From assembly GCA_037384425.1 (NCBI GenBank), contig JARROA010000028.1:24493-88492 (forward strand): DNA of 64,000 nucleotides, given 5' to 3'. Origin of the DNA: Thiodiazotropha sp037384425. Its GTDB lineage: Bacteria > Pseudomonadota > Gammaproteobacteria > Chromatiales > Chromatiaceae. Positions 56,448-64,000 of the stretch are shown one piece after another (position 1 is the stretch's first letter; each line of letters opens with the position of its first letter). The notes below the pieces were generated by a model. The model was not told the origin of the DNA and searched no databases. It saw nothing but the letters and a program-made list of their open reading frames with translations. Made by a program: the position numbers and the translations under genes.

Positions 56448-56747
56448 TCAGTCCTCCAATTCCTGCTCTAGGATCTCACCGGTCACGGCGTCCACTTTCA
56501 ACTCCCAGACCGTACCCTGGCTATCCAGGATCTCGATTTCGTAACGCATCCCCTGACGGTGGTCATCGAACTCCACTTCCAGGATCTGTCCGGATTTGAA
56601 CTGGCTCAACCCGTCGAGAATCTGTTCCAAGGGAAGGATCTTGCCCTCACGGACAAGACGGCGGGCCTCCAGATAGCCGTCTCCATCCGCGCTGACGTTG
56701 CTAAGGCCGATACCGATCAGAAGAAATAGGGCAAGAAACTGCTTCAT
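56448..56747 (-). CDS. PepSY-domain periplasmic protein
   Basis: 99 residues. Signal peptide LALFLLIGIGLSNVSADG, then a PepSY domain (ARRLVREGKILPLEQILDG, GQILEVEFDDHRQGMRYEIEILDSQGTVWELKVDAVTGEILEQE). PepSY proteins upstream of OmpR-type two-component genes are common and may modulate the kinase or a protease. It links the cytochrome genes upstream to the regulators downstream. Confidence 0.9.
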   Translation of the reverse strand: MKQFLALFLLIGIGLSNVSADGDGYLEARRLVREGKILPLEQILDGLSQFKSGQILEVEFDDHRQGMRYEIEILDSQGTVWELKVDAVTGEILEQELED

Positions 56748-56762
56748 ACTTCCCCTATCTTA

Positions 56763-57350
56763 TCAATCATCCCAGCGGCCGATTCCGGGAATGCGGATCT
56801 CATGCTCATTATAGGAGCCCTGAAGGGCGCGGGTATGGCAGCTGTCGCAGTTGGCGAAAGAGAGCGGGGTTTCGCGTCGCTGCATGAATCCCGGCGGTAT
56901 CTCACGATGCTCATGTCGAAAAAAGGCCGTCTCAGTGATCCGTTTCGGTTGAGGCGTGTAACGCAGGGACCACATGACCTTGTTGGGGATCTCACGGTTG
57001 ACCTCTCCGGCAGCGTTGCTGAGCAGAAACTGTGTGATCTGCTGGTTTGTCTGCTCCGAGAGTTCCGCATTTTCACCGAAATGATCGTCCAGGCCCTGCA
57101 TCATCTCCTGCCAGGAACTGGCGGGCAGGAATCCCGGCTGGAAGGGGAAGTGGCAACTGCCGCACTCCTCTTTGTAGAGCTTACCGGACTCACTGTCGTA
57201 GGCCATGCGTTGCGGCGTCATCCAGCGCGGGAAAAACCAACCTTTTCTATAATCATCATCGTCACCATCCCGATCCGCCAAGACCAGACCGGCGCCTGCC
57301 AGCAGCATAACGGAAATGGGCAACAGCACCCAGACGATTTTTCGATTCAT
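56763..57350 (-). CDS. diheme cytochrome c (DHC type)
   Basis: 195 residues. Signal peptide (about 1-26), an aspartate-rich start (DRDGDDDD), and two heme motifs CGSCH and CDSCH with WQEMMQGLDDHFGENAEL between. This matches the DHC diheme cytochrome family (PF09626), which passes electrons from a membrane cytochrome b to the monoheme SHP protein in Rhodobacter and Shewanella. It lies between the SHP-like gene and PepSY. Confidence 0.9.
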   Translation of the reverse strand: MNRKIVWVLLPISVMLLAGAGLVLADRDGDDDDYRKGWFFPRWMTPQRMAYDSESGKLYKEECGSCHFPFQPGFLPASSWQEMMQGLDDHFGENAELSEQTNQQITQFLLSNAAGEVNREIPNKVMWSLRYTPQPKRITETAFFRHEHREIPPGFMQRRETPLSFANCDSCHTRALQGSYNEHEIRIPGIGRWDD

Positions 57351-57376
57351 GATAGCTTCTCCTCAAGTATTTTCTT

Positions 57377-57769
57377 TTACTGTTGCTGCAGGAAGACCAG
57401 AAAATCGCCCTTCTCCTGCGGCGTGCAGGCACGGCCCAGAGTCCATTTGCAGTTACGCTTGAACCATTTCTCGATTTTTGCCATATCGGTCAGTCGCTTT
57501 GGATTCGCCGACGGTGCCATGGGCTCGATCCGTTTGCCGGTCTTGGCATGCTTGCCCACCTGAGAGAGATTCGAACCGTGACAGTCGCTGCAGCTTCTGC
57601 CGCTGTTATCCCCGTTGACCAGATTCCAGCGTGTCTCGCCCTTGATGGCCGAAAATTGTTCCACGCCCTGTTGACGGTATTTATCGAGCAGGGACTCCAC
57701 CTCTGCCGAGTGTACGATCGCCGGCATCCATACCAGCGCCGCGAAATAGAAGTATCTCTTCCTCAACAT
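57377..57769 (-). CDS. SHP-like monoheme cytochrome c (DUF1924)
   Basis: 130 residues from ATG 57769 behind AGGAGG. Signal peptide ending VHS-AEV; one heme site CSDCH in GRSCSDCHGSNLS; C-terminal APSANPKRLTDMAKIEKWFKRNCKWTLGRAC with two extra cysteines that could form the disulfide known near the heme of sphaeroides heme protein. An Asn in this segment may be the labile axial ligand. SHP binds O2 and NO; the physiological acceptor remains uncertain. Confidence 0.85.
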   Translation of the reverse strand: MLRKRYFYFAALVWMPAIVHSAEVESLLDKYRQQGVEQFSAIKGETRWNLVNGDNSGRSCSDCHGSNLSQVGKHAKTGKRIEPMAPSANPKRLTDMAKIEKWFKRNCKWTLGRACTPQEKGDFLVFLQQQ

Positions 57770-57866
57770 CATGACCTCCTCTGGAGCTTGTAAGGGGGCG
57801 TCCACACGGATACCCATGACCAGGTTCGATTTGCGATATGGAAACCGAACGTAACCACCTGTGGGA

Positions 57867-58430
57867 TCAGGCCCGCTTGATACCGGTGAACATGGAGCGC
57901 ACAAGATTTTCCTTGTGCAGCAGCGACTCGAAGGCCACGCCGCTGAGATGGACCACCACCAGCAGCAGGGTGAAATTGGCGAAAAATTCATGTACCTCTT
58001 CCAACCACTCGCTACCGTAAGTCGATTGCGAGAGAAACAGGCTCGACAGCGGGCCTGAACCGACTGAGCCATAGGCAAACAAACCGGTCACGCAGGTGGC
58101 GATCAGTGACAGCAATAGCGCCACGATCATGGCACCGCCCGCCGGATTGTGGCCGATAAAACGAGGCGCGCGGAACTTCGCCAAATCCTTCAGGTAGCCG
58201 ATAACCGTCGCCGGTGACTTGACGAAATCACTGAATCGGGCATAACGCGGACCGATCAGACCCCAGACGAGTCTGAACAGCAGCAGACCGACGATGACGT
58301 AGCCCGCATAGCTGTGCAGGGTCATCCAATCATCTTCGGTTAAAAAGGCAACGGCGAATGCCGTCACCAGTATCCAGTGAAAGAGTCTGACCATCGGATC
58401 CCAGACATGGATTTCTTGTTGCTGATTCAT
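57867..58430 (-). CDS. b-type cytochrome (cytochrome b561 family)
   Basis: 187 residues from ATG 58430 behind GGAGG. Four membrane helices with histidine ligand candidates in RLFHWILV, LHSYAGYVIVGLLLFRLVWG and EEVHEFFANFTLLLVVVHLSG. It would accept electrons from quinol and reduce the DHC and SHP cytochromes encoded downstream. Sequence upstream in the same frame has no ribosome site and is rejected. First gene of the cytochrome/two-component operon. Confidence 0.92.
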   Translation of the reverse strand: MNQQQEIHVWDPMVRLFHWILVTAFAVAFLTEDDWMTLHSYAGYVIVGLLLFRLVWGLIGPRYARFSDFVKSPATVIGYLKDLAKFRAPRFIGHNPAGGAMIVALLLSLIATCVTGLFAYGSVGSGPLSSLFLSQSTYGSEWLEEVHEFFANFTLLLVVVHLSGVAFESLLHKENLVRSMFTGIKRA

Positions 58431-58695
58431 TTGTAGCCTCCCAATCTGATGCTTGTCGATGGCTAGATTGGCAGACCTAGCTGAAACGAAACTGAAACGA
58501 TGGCTGAATTTCGCAACGGCAGCACGGGACCGCCCCGTCGTCACCCAGCTGCCGGACCTCGTCCCCTTTCGGATTTCAATGATCTGGATATTGACTAGAC
58601 TGAATCCATACAAGCGCTTCGGCGCCGCTCCCTGCAGAGTCACCACCGACCCAACCGACAGGTAGGATCCCGAGACTGTCGAATCAGACCTGACC

Positions 58696-59805
58696 ATGTC
58701 CATACTCGCACTCAATTCCGGCAGTTCCTCGGTGAAATACGGTATATTCACCAGCGGAGCCGAAGTGCCCCCCGTCCGAAGCAGCGTCGACCTGGACAAA
58801 GGTGCGGGGGAATCGGCGCGCGGTCGCGCCATCCGGAAGATTGTCGAGTCGGCCATGCAGAGCCACACGATCGAAGCCATCGGTCATCGTGTCGTGCACG
58901 GCGGAGAGGCATTCCGCGATCCGGTGCGCATCGACACACCCGTGCTGGAGCGAATCCGTTCCCTCACCCCTCTGGCCCCCCTGCATAATCCGGCCTGCGT
59001 TCAGGGCATCGAGACCGTCCTCGAATCGGCGCCGCAGCTACCGCAGGTTGCCGTGTTCGACACCGCCTACTCGGCCGCACTGCCGGAGTCCGCCTGGCGC
59101 TATGCGCTCCCCCATGAACTGGCCGACCGCTATCGAATCCGACGCTACGGTTTTCACGGTATCTCACATCAGTACGTCTGCGCGGAAGCGGCAGCGCTGC
59201 TGCAAAGTCCACTCAAAGGCTTGAAACTGATCAGCCTCCATCTCGGCAACGGCGCTAGCGCGGCAGCCAGCCACGGCGGCCGTTGCGTCGAGACCTCCAT
59301 GGGCATGACGCCCCTGGAGGGCCTGGTCATGGGTACCCGGGCCGGCGACCTCGATCCCTCCATACTCATCACCCTGCAACGCCAGGCGGGGCTGTCGGCC
59401 GAGGCACTGGATGCGATGCTGAACCACGACTCCGGACTGCTGGGCCTGTGCGGCGACTACGACATGCGCGCCATTCGCAGACGGGCGCGAAACGGCGACG
59501 CCGATGCCCGCCTAGCGATCGACATCTTCGTCCATCGCATTCGCAAGTATGTCGGCGCCTACGCGGCGGTGCTGGGCGGGCTGGACGCGCTCATCTTCAC
59601 AGGCGGCATCGGGGAACACGACACTGAATTGCGTGCCGAAGTCTGTAACGGACTGGCCTTTCTCGGCCTGCACATCGATGTACGGCGCAATGCCGGCAAG
59701 CTGCCCCTCATCAGTGCCGGCGAACGCCCGCCGCACCTGTTGGTGATCCCCACCAACGAGGAACTGGCGATCGCCCGGGCGACACAGGCCTGTCTCGGCG
59801 TCTGA
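58696..59805 (+). CDS. ackA: acetate kinase
   Basis: 369 residues, slightly shorter than most. ASKHA-fold motifs: LALNSGSSSVKYGIF, GHRVVHGGEAF, PLHNPACVQGIE, VAVFDTAYSAALPE, YGFHGISHQYV, SLHLGNGASAAA and LIFTGGIGEHD. It converts acetyl phosphate and ADP to acetate and ATP. FDTAY replaces the common FDTAF. It is 52 bases upstream of the phosphoketolase gene and should use its product. Confidence 0.93.
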   Translation: MSILALNSGSSSVKYGIFTSGAEVPPVRSSVDLDKGAGESARGRAIRKIVESAMQSHTIEAIGHRVVHGGEAFRDPVRIDTPVLERIRSLTPLAPLHNPACVQGIETVLESAPQLPQVAVFDTAYSAALPESAWRYALPHELADRYRIRRYGFHGISHQYVCAEAAALLQSPLKGLKLISLHLGNGASAAASHGGRCVETSMGMTPLEGLVMGTRAGDLDPSILITLQRQAGLSAEALDAMLNHDSGLLGLCGDYDMRAIRRRARNGDADARLAIDIFVHRIRKYVGAYAAVLGGLDALIFTGGIGEHDTELRAEVCNGLAFLGLHIDVRRNAGKLPLISAGERPPHLLVIPTNEELAIARATQACLGV

Positions 59806-59857
59806 TCCTGCGGCGGAAGGCGGCCCCGTCACTCTTCAGAAATGCAAGGAGGGTCCC

Positions 59858-62239
59858 ATGGACCGACAACGCGAGCTCGCAACGCCCATCAGCAACCAGG
59901 AGATCGCCCGTATCGACGGCTTCTGGCGCGCCTGCAACTACCTGGCGGTCGGTATGATCTATCTGCGACAGAACCCGCTGCTGCGCGAACCCCTCAAACC
60001 CGAACATATCAAGAACCGGTTGCTCGGCCACTGGGGTTCCAGTCCCGGTCTTTCCTTCATGTATACCCACCTCAACCGTCTCATCCGGCAGTATGACCAG
60101 TCGGCCATCTTTCTCGCCGGTCCAGGCCATGGAGCACCCGGGGTTCTGGCGCCGGTCTATCTCGAGGGCACCTATTCGGAGATCTATCCCGACAAGAGCG
60201 AAGACGAGGAAGGGATGCGACGCTTTTTCAAGCAGTTCTCCTTTCCGGGCGGTATTGGCAGCCACTGTACGCCGGAAACCCCCGGTTCGATCCACGAAGG
60301 GGGTGAGCTGGGGTACTCGGTCTCCCATGCCTTCGGCGCCGCCTTCGACAACCCCGACCTGCTGGTGGCCGTGGCCGTGGGCGACGGCGAGGCGGAGACC
60401 GGTCCGGCGGCCACCGCCTGGCACTCGGGCAAATTTCTCAACCCGATCCGCGACGGCGCGGTGCTGCCGATCCTGCATCTCAACGGCTACAAGATCAACA
60501 ACCCGACGCTGCTCTCGCGCATCCCGGGAGAGGAGCTGGCCGCGCTTTTCAGGGGCTATGGCTGGATACCCCACTTCGTCGAGGGCAGCGAACCGCTGGA
60601 GATGCACCGGCGCATGGCCGACGCCCTCGACAGCTGCCTCGAAGAGATCCACGCCATCCAGCGGCAAGCACGCGAGAGCGGCCAGGCCACCCGCGCGCTC
60701 TGGCCCATGATCGTGCTGCGCAGTCCCAAGGGCTGGACCGGACCGGAGTCGGTCGACGGTCACAAGGTCGAGGGTTTCTGGCGCGCGCATCAGGTACCGC
60801 TGGCGGGGGTGCGCGAGAATCCGGCCCATCTGCGGCAGCTGGAGGCCTGGTTGCGCAGCTACCGTCCGCAGCAGCTGTTCGACCAGCAAGGGCGGTTGGT
60901 GCCGGAACTCAGGGAACTGGCGCCGGCCGGCAACCGCCGCATGAGCGCCAATCCACACGCCAACGGCGGTCTGCTGCGCCGTGCCCTGCGCATGCCCGAC
61001 TTCAGGGACTACGCCCAGGAGGTGGTGCAGCCGGCCCGGGTCAGCGCCTTGAACACCTATCCGCTCGGCGAGATGCTGCGTGACCTGATGCGCCGCAACC
61101 CGGAGAACTTCCGCCTCTTCGGTCCGGACGAGAACACCTCCAACAAGCTCGACGCCGTCTATGCGGCAAGCAAGAAGCTGTGGCTGGCCGATTATCTGCC
61201 GGAAGACGCCGACGGTGGTGAACTCGCGCCCGACGGCCGGGTGCTGGAGATGCTCTCCGAGCACACCCTTGAGGGCTGGTACGAGGGCTATGTGCTGAGT
61301 GGACGCCACGGCTTCTTCGCCACCTATGAGGCCTTCGTCCATGTCATCGACTCCATGTACAACCAGCACGCCAAATGGCTCGCGATCTGCGAGGAGATCC
61401 CCTGGCGCGCGCCGATCTCCTCCATCAACCTGCTGATCACCTCCACCGTCTGGCGTCAGGATCACAACGGTTTCACCCATCAGGATCCCGGCTTCCTCGA
61501 TGTGGTGGTGAACAAGAATCCCCATGTGACCCGCATCTATCTGCCGCCCGATGTCAATTGCCTGCTCTCCACCGCGGACCACTGCCTGCGCAGCCGCAAT
61601 GACATCAACGTGATCGTCTGCGACAAGCAGCTGCACCTGCAGTTTCTCGACATGGACGCGGCGATCAGGCACTGCACCAAGGGCATCGGCATCTGGGGCT
61701 GGGCCAGCAACGACCAAGACGCAGAGCCCGACGTGGTGATGGCGGGGTGCGGCGACATCCCCACCCAGGAGGCATTGGCCGCCACCGCCTTGCTGCGCCA
61801 CCACTTCCCGGAACTGAAGATCCGTTTCATCAACGTGGTCGACCTGTTCCGCATGAGCACCCCCAACGAGCACCCCCACGGCCTTTCGGACCGGGACTTC
61901 GACAGTCTCTTTACCCTCGACCGGCCGATCATCTTCAACTTCCACGGCTATCCCTGGCTGATCCACCGCCTCGCCTACCGTCGTACCAACCACCGCAATC
62001 TCCATGTGCGCGGCTACAAGGAGAAAGGCAACATCAATACCCCCCTGGAGCTGGCGATACAAAACGAGATCGACCGCTTCAGCCTCGCCATCGATGTCAT
62101 CAACCGGGTGCCGAAACTGCAGGTGGCAGGCGCCCACGTCAAGGAGAAACTACGGGAGATGAAGATCGACTGCCGCAACTACGCCCATGAATATGGTATC
62201 GACATGCCGGATATCCGGGATTGGGTGTGGCCCTTTTGA
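59858..62239 (+). CDS. xfp: xylulose-5-phosphate/fructose-6-phosphate phosphoketolase
   Basis: 793 residues, the standard length. TPP-dependent enzyme motifs: GHWGSSPGLSFMYTHLNR, GPGHGAPG, GSHCTPETPGSIHEGGELGYSVSHAFGAAFDNPDLLVAVAVGDGEAETGP (seen in order), HLNGYKINNPT, GPDENTSNKL, RQDHNGFTHQDPGFLD and HPHGLSDRDF. It splits sugar phosphates with phosphate to acetyl phosphate, used by the adjacent acetate kinase for ATP. Ribosome site AAGGAGG precedes ATG 59858. Confidence 0.97.
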   Translation: MDRQRELATPISNQEIARIDGFWRACNYLAVGMIYLRQNPLLREPLKPEHIKNRLLGHWGSSPGLSFMYTHLNRLIRQYDQSAIFLAGPGHGAPGVLAPVYLEGTYSEIYPDKSEDEEGMRRFFKQFSFPGGIGSHCTPETPGSIHEGGELGYSVSHAFGAAFDNPDLLVAVAVGDGEAETGPAATAWHSGKFLNPIRDGAVLPILHLNGYKINNPTLLSRIPGEELAALFRGYGWIPHFVEGSEPLEMHRRMADALDSCLEEIHAIQRQARESGQATRALWPMIVLRSPKGWTGPESVDGHKVEGFWRAHQVPLAGVRENPAHLRQLEAWLRSYRPQQLFDQQGRLVPELRELAPAGNRRMSANPHANGGLLRRALRMPDFRDYAQEVVQPARVSALNTYPLGEMLRDLMRRNPENFRLFGPDENTSNKLDAVYAASKKLWLADYLPEDADGGELAPDGRVLEMLSEHTLEGWYEGYVLSGRHGFFATYEAFVHVIDSMYNQHAKWLAICEEIPWRAPISSINLLITSTVWRQDHNGFTHQDPGFLDVVVNKNPHVTRIYLPPDVNCLLSTADHCLRSRNDINVIVCDKQLHLQFLDMDAAIRHCTKGIGIWGWASNDQDAEPDVVMAGCGDIPTQEALAATALLRHHFPELKIRFINVVDLFRMSTPNEHPHGLSDRDFDSLFTLDRPIIFNFHGYPWLIHRLAYRRTNHRNLHVRGYKEKGNINTPLELAIQNEIDRFSLAIDVINRVPKLQVAGAHVKEKLREMKIDCRNYAHEYGIDMPDIRDWVWPF

Positions 62240-62360
62240 ACATCCCACCAGGGTGGAGCCCGGTACACCGCGGTCCCATTTGGCCCCCTCTCCATCAGGG
62301 AGGGTCTGGTGCGAAGGGGAGCTGACGCAGTTAACCGCTCAGCTGTCCGCCACGGATGAC

Positions 62361-64000
62361 TCAAGCGACATTGGCGACGCAGACACGATTGCGACCGTTG
62401 TTCTTGGCCTCGTAAAGCGCGCTATCCGCCTTGCGCAGGATGTAATCGAGTGGGTTGGGCTGATCGAGCGTCTGCGCCACGCCGATCGATACGGTGATGT
62501 GCAGCGGTAAGCTGTCGCCAGTCGGCAACTCGGAATGCGCGACTACCTGTCGCAGCCGCTCCGCCACTTGCGAGGCCTCCTCTACCCCGGTTTCCGGCAG
62601 CAGAAAGGCAAACTCCTCCCCCCCAATGCGTCCGATGATGTCGACCTCCCGTAAGGCGCGTCGCATGATCGTCGCCAGTTCCTGCAGAACCGCATCACCC
62701 GCTTTATGGCCGTATTTATCGTTGATGTCTTTGAAGTGGTCGATATCCAGCAGCATGACCGCATAGGGACTCTGGTAGCGCTTCGCCCGCGCTATTTCGA
62801 TTTCGGCCAGTTCCATGAAGCGGCCCCTGTTTGCCAGGCCGGTCAGAGTGTCCGTATGTGCGCGATGCTCCAACTCGTCCAAGACCTGATGGTGTTCGAT
62901 GGCGATGCTGGCGAGATTGGCGGCCTGCCCGATCAGATAGAGATCATGCGCTGCGGGCTCACGCGGCTGCCGGGAGTAGATGGCGAAGGTCCCCAGCAGG
63001 CGCCCCCGTGAGGAGAACACCGGCTCCGACCAACAGGCGGCCAGACCGGCTCTCGCCGCCAGATCCCGATAATTCTCCCACAAGGGATGGCTCTGGATAT
63101 CACCCACTATCACCCGCTGCCGGGTGTAGGCGGCAGTGCCGCAGGATCCGACGTTCTCGCCAATCTCGATGCCGTCGATGGCGCGATTGTAGAAATCGGG
63201 CAGACTGGGGGCGGCGCCAGTGTTCAGATGCCAGCCATCACTGTCGAGCAGCAGAATGGAGCTGATCATGCCCTGCTCCTCCGCCTCCAGGCTTAGAATG
63301 ATGGTGTTCAGGGTTTGCGTCAACGAGGCACCCGTGGCAATCAACTCCAGGACTCTGTTACGAGCTTGGTTGTGCTGCTCGGCTCTCCAGCGATCGGTGA
63401 TATCGCTGAAGTTCAACAGGCGGCGATCGCCGATCCAGGAGACGCTGATCATGCCGTAGCGCACACTGCCGTCCTTGCAAACGACCGGGGCTTCCAGGAC
63501 GGGTGCCTCGATGCCGGCCTCCTTGGCCGCCGCCACCTCACGAGACCAGGGTTCGATGACCTCCTTGCGGAAGGTCTGATCGGGAAAGGCGAGTAGATTC
63601 ATGCGATCGATGGTGGAGATCTCCTCGAACTCATAGCCGAACAGCTCGGTAAACTTCGTGTTTACGTACTCCATCTTGCCATGGCGTGACCAGCCGATAC
63701 CGATGGGCGAGGAGTCCAGAATCGCCTGGAGTTGGGTACGGTTTTCACGCAATTCCTCTTCTGTCCTCCGGCGCAGAGCGACATCGGCCGCCAGCTGACG
63801 GTTCTTCGTCGCAAGTTCCCGGGTGCGTTCCTCGACACGCTGGGTCAGTTCCTTGTTGAGTTTTTCCAATTCTTGTTCGGCTTCAAGTTCACGCATGCGA
63901 TCGAGGCTGCTGCGCGCCAGCATCTGCGCCAGCTGGGAAAAGAAGGCCATGATCGGCTCGACCCGCTCGCGCGGGACGATAGGCACTTTGCGGATCACCT
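62361..64000 (-). CDS. PAS-GAF-GGDEF diguanylate cyclase (partial, N-terminus beyond window)
   Basis: About 546 residues are visible and the frame is open to the right edge. Order: end of a sensor domain and a coiled coil (QELEKLNKELTQRVEERTRELATKN), PAS (about 85-205, ILDSSPIGIGWSRHGKMEYVN), GAF (about 215-375, VGSCGTAAYTRQRVIVGDIQSHPLW) and GGDEF (about 385-540) with RIGGEEFAFLLPE and DIDHFKDINDKYGH. The active-site motif GGEEF is intact, so it should make cyclic di-GMP. The missing N-terminus may be a PocR-type sensor, judging from VPIVPRERVEPIMAFFSQLAQMLA, a guess. Confidence 0.9.
   Translation of the reverse strand, partial: VIRKVPIVPRERVEPIMAFFSQLAQMLARSSLDRMRELEAEQELEKLNKELTQRVEERTRELATKNRQLAADVALRRRTEEELRENRTQLQAILDSSPIGIGWSRHGKMEYVNTKFTELFGYEFEEISTIDRMNLLAFPDQTFRKEVIEPWSREVAAAKEAGIEAPVLEAPVVCKDGSVRYGMISVSWIGDRRLLNFSDITDRWRAEQHNQARNRVLELIATGASLTQTLNTIILSLEAEEQGMISSILLLDSDGWHLNTGAAPSLPDFYNRAIDGIEIGENVGSCGTAAYTRQRVIVGDIQSHPLWENYRDLAARAGLAACWSEPVFSSRGRLLGTFAIYSRQPREPAAHDLYLIGQAANLASIAIEHHQVLDELEHRAHTDTLTGLANRGRFMELAEIEIARAKRYQSPYAVMLLDIDHFKDINDKYGHKAGDAVLQELATIMRRALREVDIIGRIGGEEFAFLLPETGVEEASQVAERLRQVVAHSELPTGDSLPLHITVSIGVAQTLDQPNPLDYILRKADSALYEAKNNGRNRVCVANVA

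Noticed and set aside
58499..58516. Sigma-54-like sequence (TGGCTGAATTTCGCA) upstream of ackA
   Set aside because: GG-to-GC spacing is 11 instead of 12 bases and the -12 block reads TCGC; spacing is critical for this sigma factor.
59711..62137. 808-codon open frame opposite the phosphoketolase gene
   Set aside because: It lies exactly antisense to a fully conserved enzyme, has no family resemblance or ribosome site, and is a normal consequence of high GC with strong third-position bias.
62240..62360. Hairpin-like C/G-rich sequence between xfp and the GGDEF gene as terminator
   Set aside because: The five-base stem (CCCTC/GAGGG) has no T-run on either strand, so a rho-independent terminator is not supported.

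Overview
The window is an ordinary, gene-dense chromosomal stretch from a GC-rich gammaproteobacterium. The order nadB / rpoE-rseA-rseB-rseC-degP / lepA-lepB-DUF4845-rnc-era-recO-pdxJ is the classical gammaproteobacterial core. The gene set (membrane formate dehydrogenase, tungstate importer, phosphoketolase, c-type cytochromes, REP-like palindromes) would suit a Chromatiales/Sedimenticola-like sulfur oxidiser; that assignment is inference. I saw no rRNA, tRNA, CRISPR array, prophage or intact insertion sequence.

Region 1 (1-23.8 kb) is devoted to formate oxidation and its metal cofactor. A minus-strand operon (10142 to 1) encodes DUF3305, DUF3306, a multi-cluster ferredoxin, a TorD-type chaperone, a small Tat-target protein, formate dehydrogenase alpha, beta and gamma, then a NarI-like cytochrome b and an HdrD/DsrK-like Fe-S protein cut by the window edge. 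Diverging from it are moaA, fdhD and a HTH/periplasmic-binding-protein fusion regulator. After a hypothetical ORF and a REP-like palindrome comes a minus-strand operon of an NtrC-type response regulator, a sensor kinase and moaB. Facing it is tupABC-mobA-mobB-moeA (tungstate uptake and bis-MGD synthesis). I read sigma-54 (-24/-12) promoters in front of the fdh operon, moaA and tupA, each with the invariant GG and GC 12 bases apart. A palindrome lies almost exactly midway between the two divergent fdh/moaA promoters. With the local NtrC-type regulator this suggests one formate- or metal-responsive sigma-54 regulon, the most notable system here.

Region 2 (23.8-31.9 kb) holds redox and stress genes (TlpA-like thioredoxin, tpx, peroxiredoxin, hemerythrin), a large basic/low-complexity membrane protein, a Sel1/SH3 protein, purine salvage (methylthioinosine phosphorylase, hpt), nagZ and an orphan FliL-like gene.

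Region 3 (31.9-38.3 kb) is one tightly packed minus-strand operon: cysM, rlmD, a CYTH phosphatase, a lipoprotein peptide-binding protein, a YkuD enzyme without signal peptide and two peptide ABC permeases without an ATPase. With nagZ nearby, murein-peptide recycling is a reasonable hypothesis.

Region 4 (38.5-53.5 kb) contains a CBS protein, membrane proteins, then the housekeeping core with the envelope-stress sigma factor and its regulators, followed by divergent nadB.

Region 5 (53.6-64 kb) has an EF-hand protein, an OmpR-type two-component system with a PepSY protein, a cytochrome b / diheme c / SHP-like c module, acetate kinase with phosphoketolase, and a PAS-GAF-GGDEF protein cut by the right edge.
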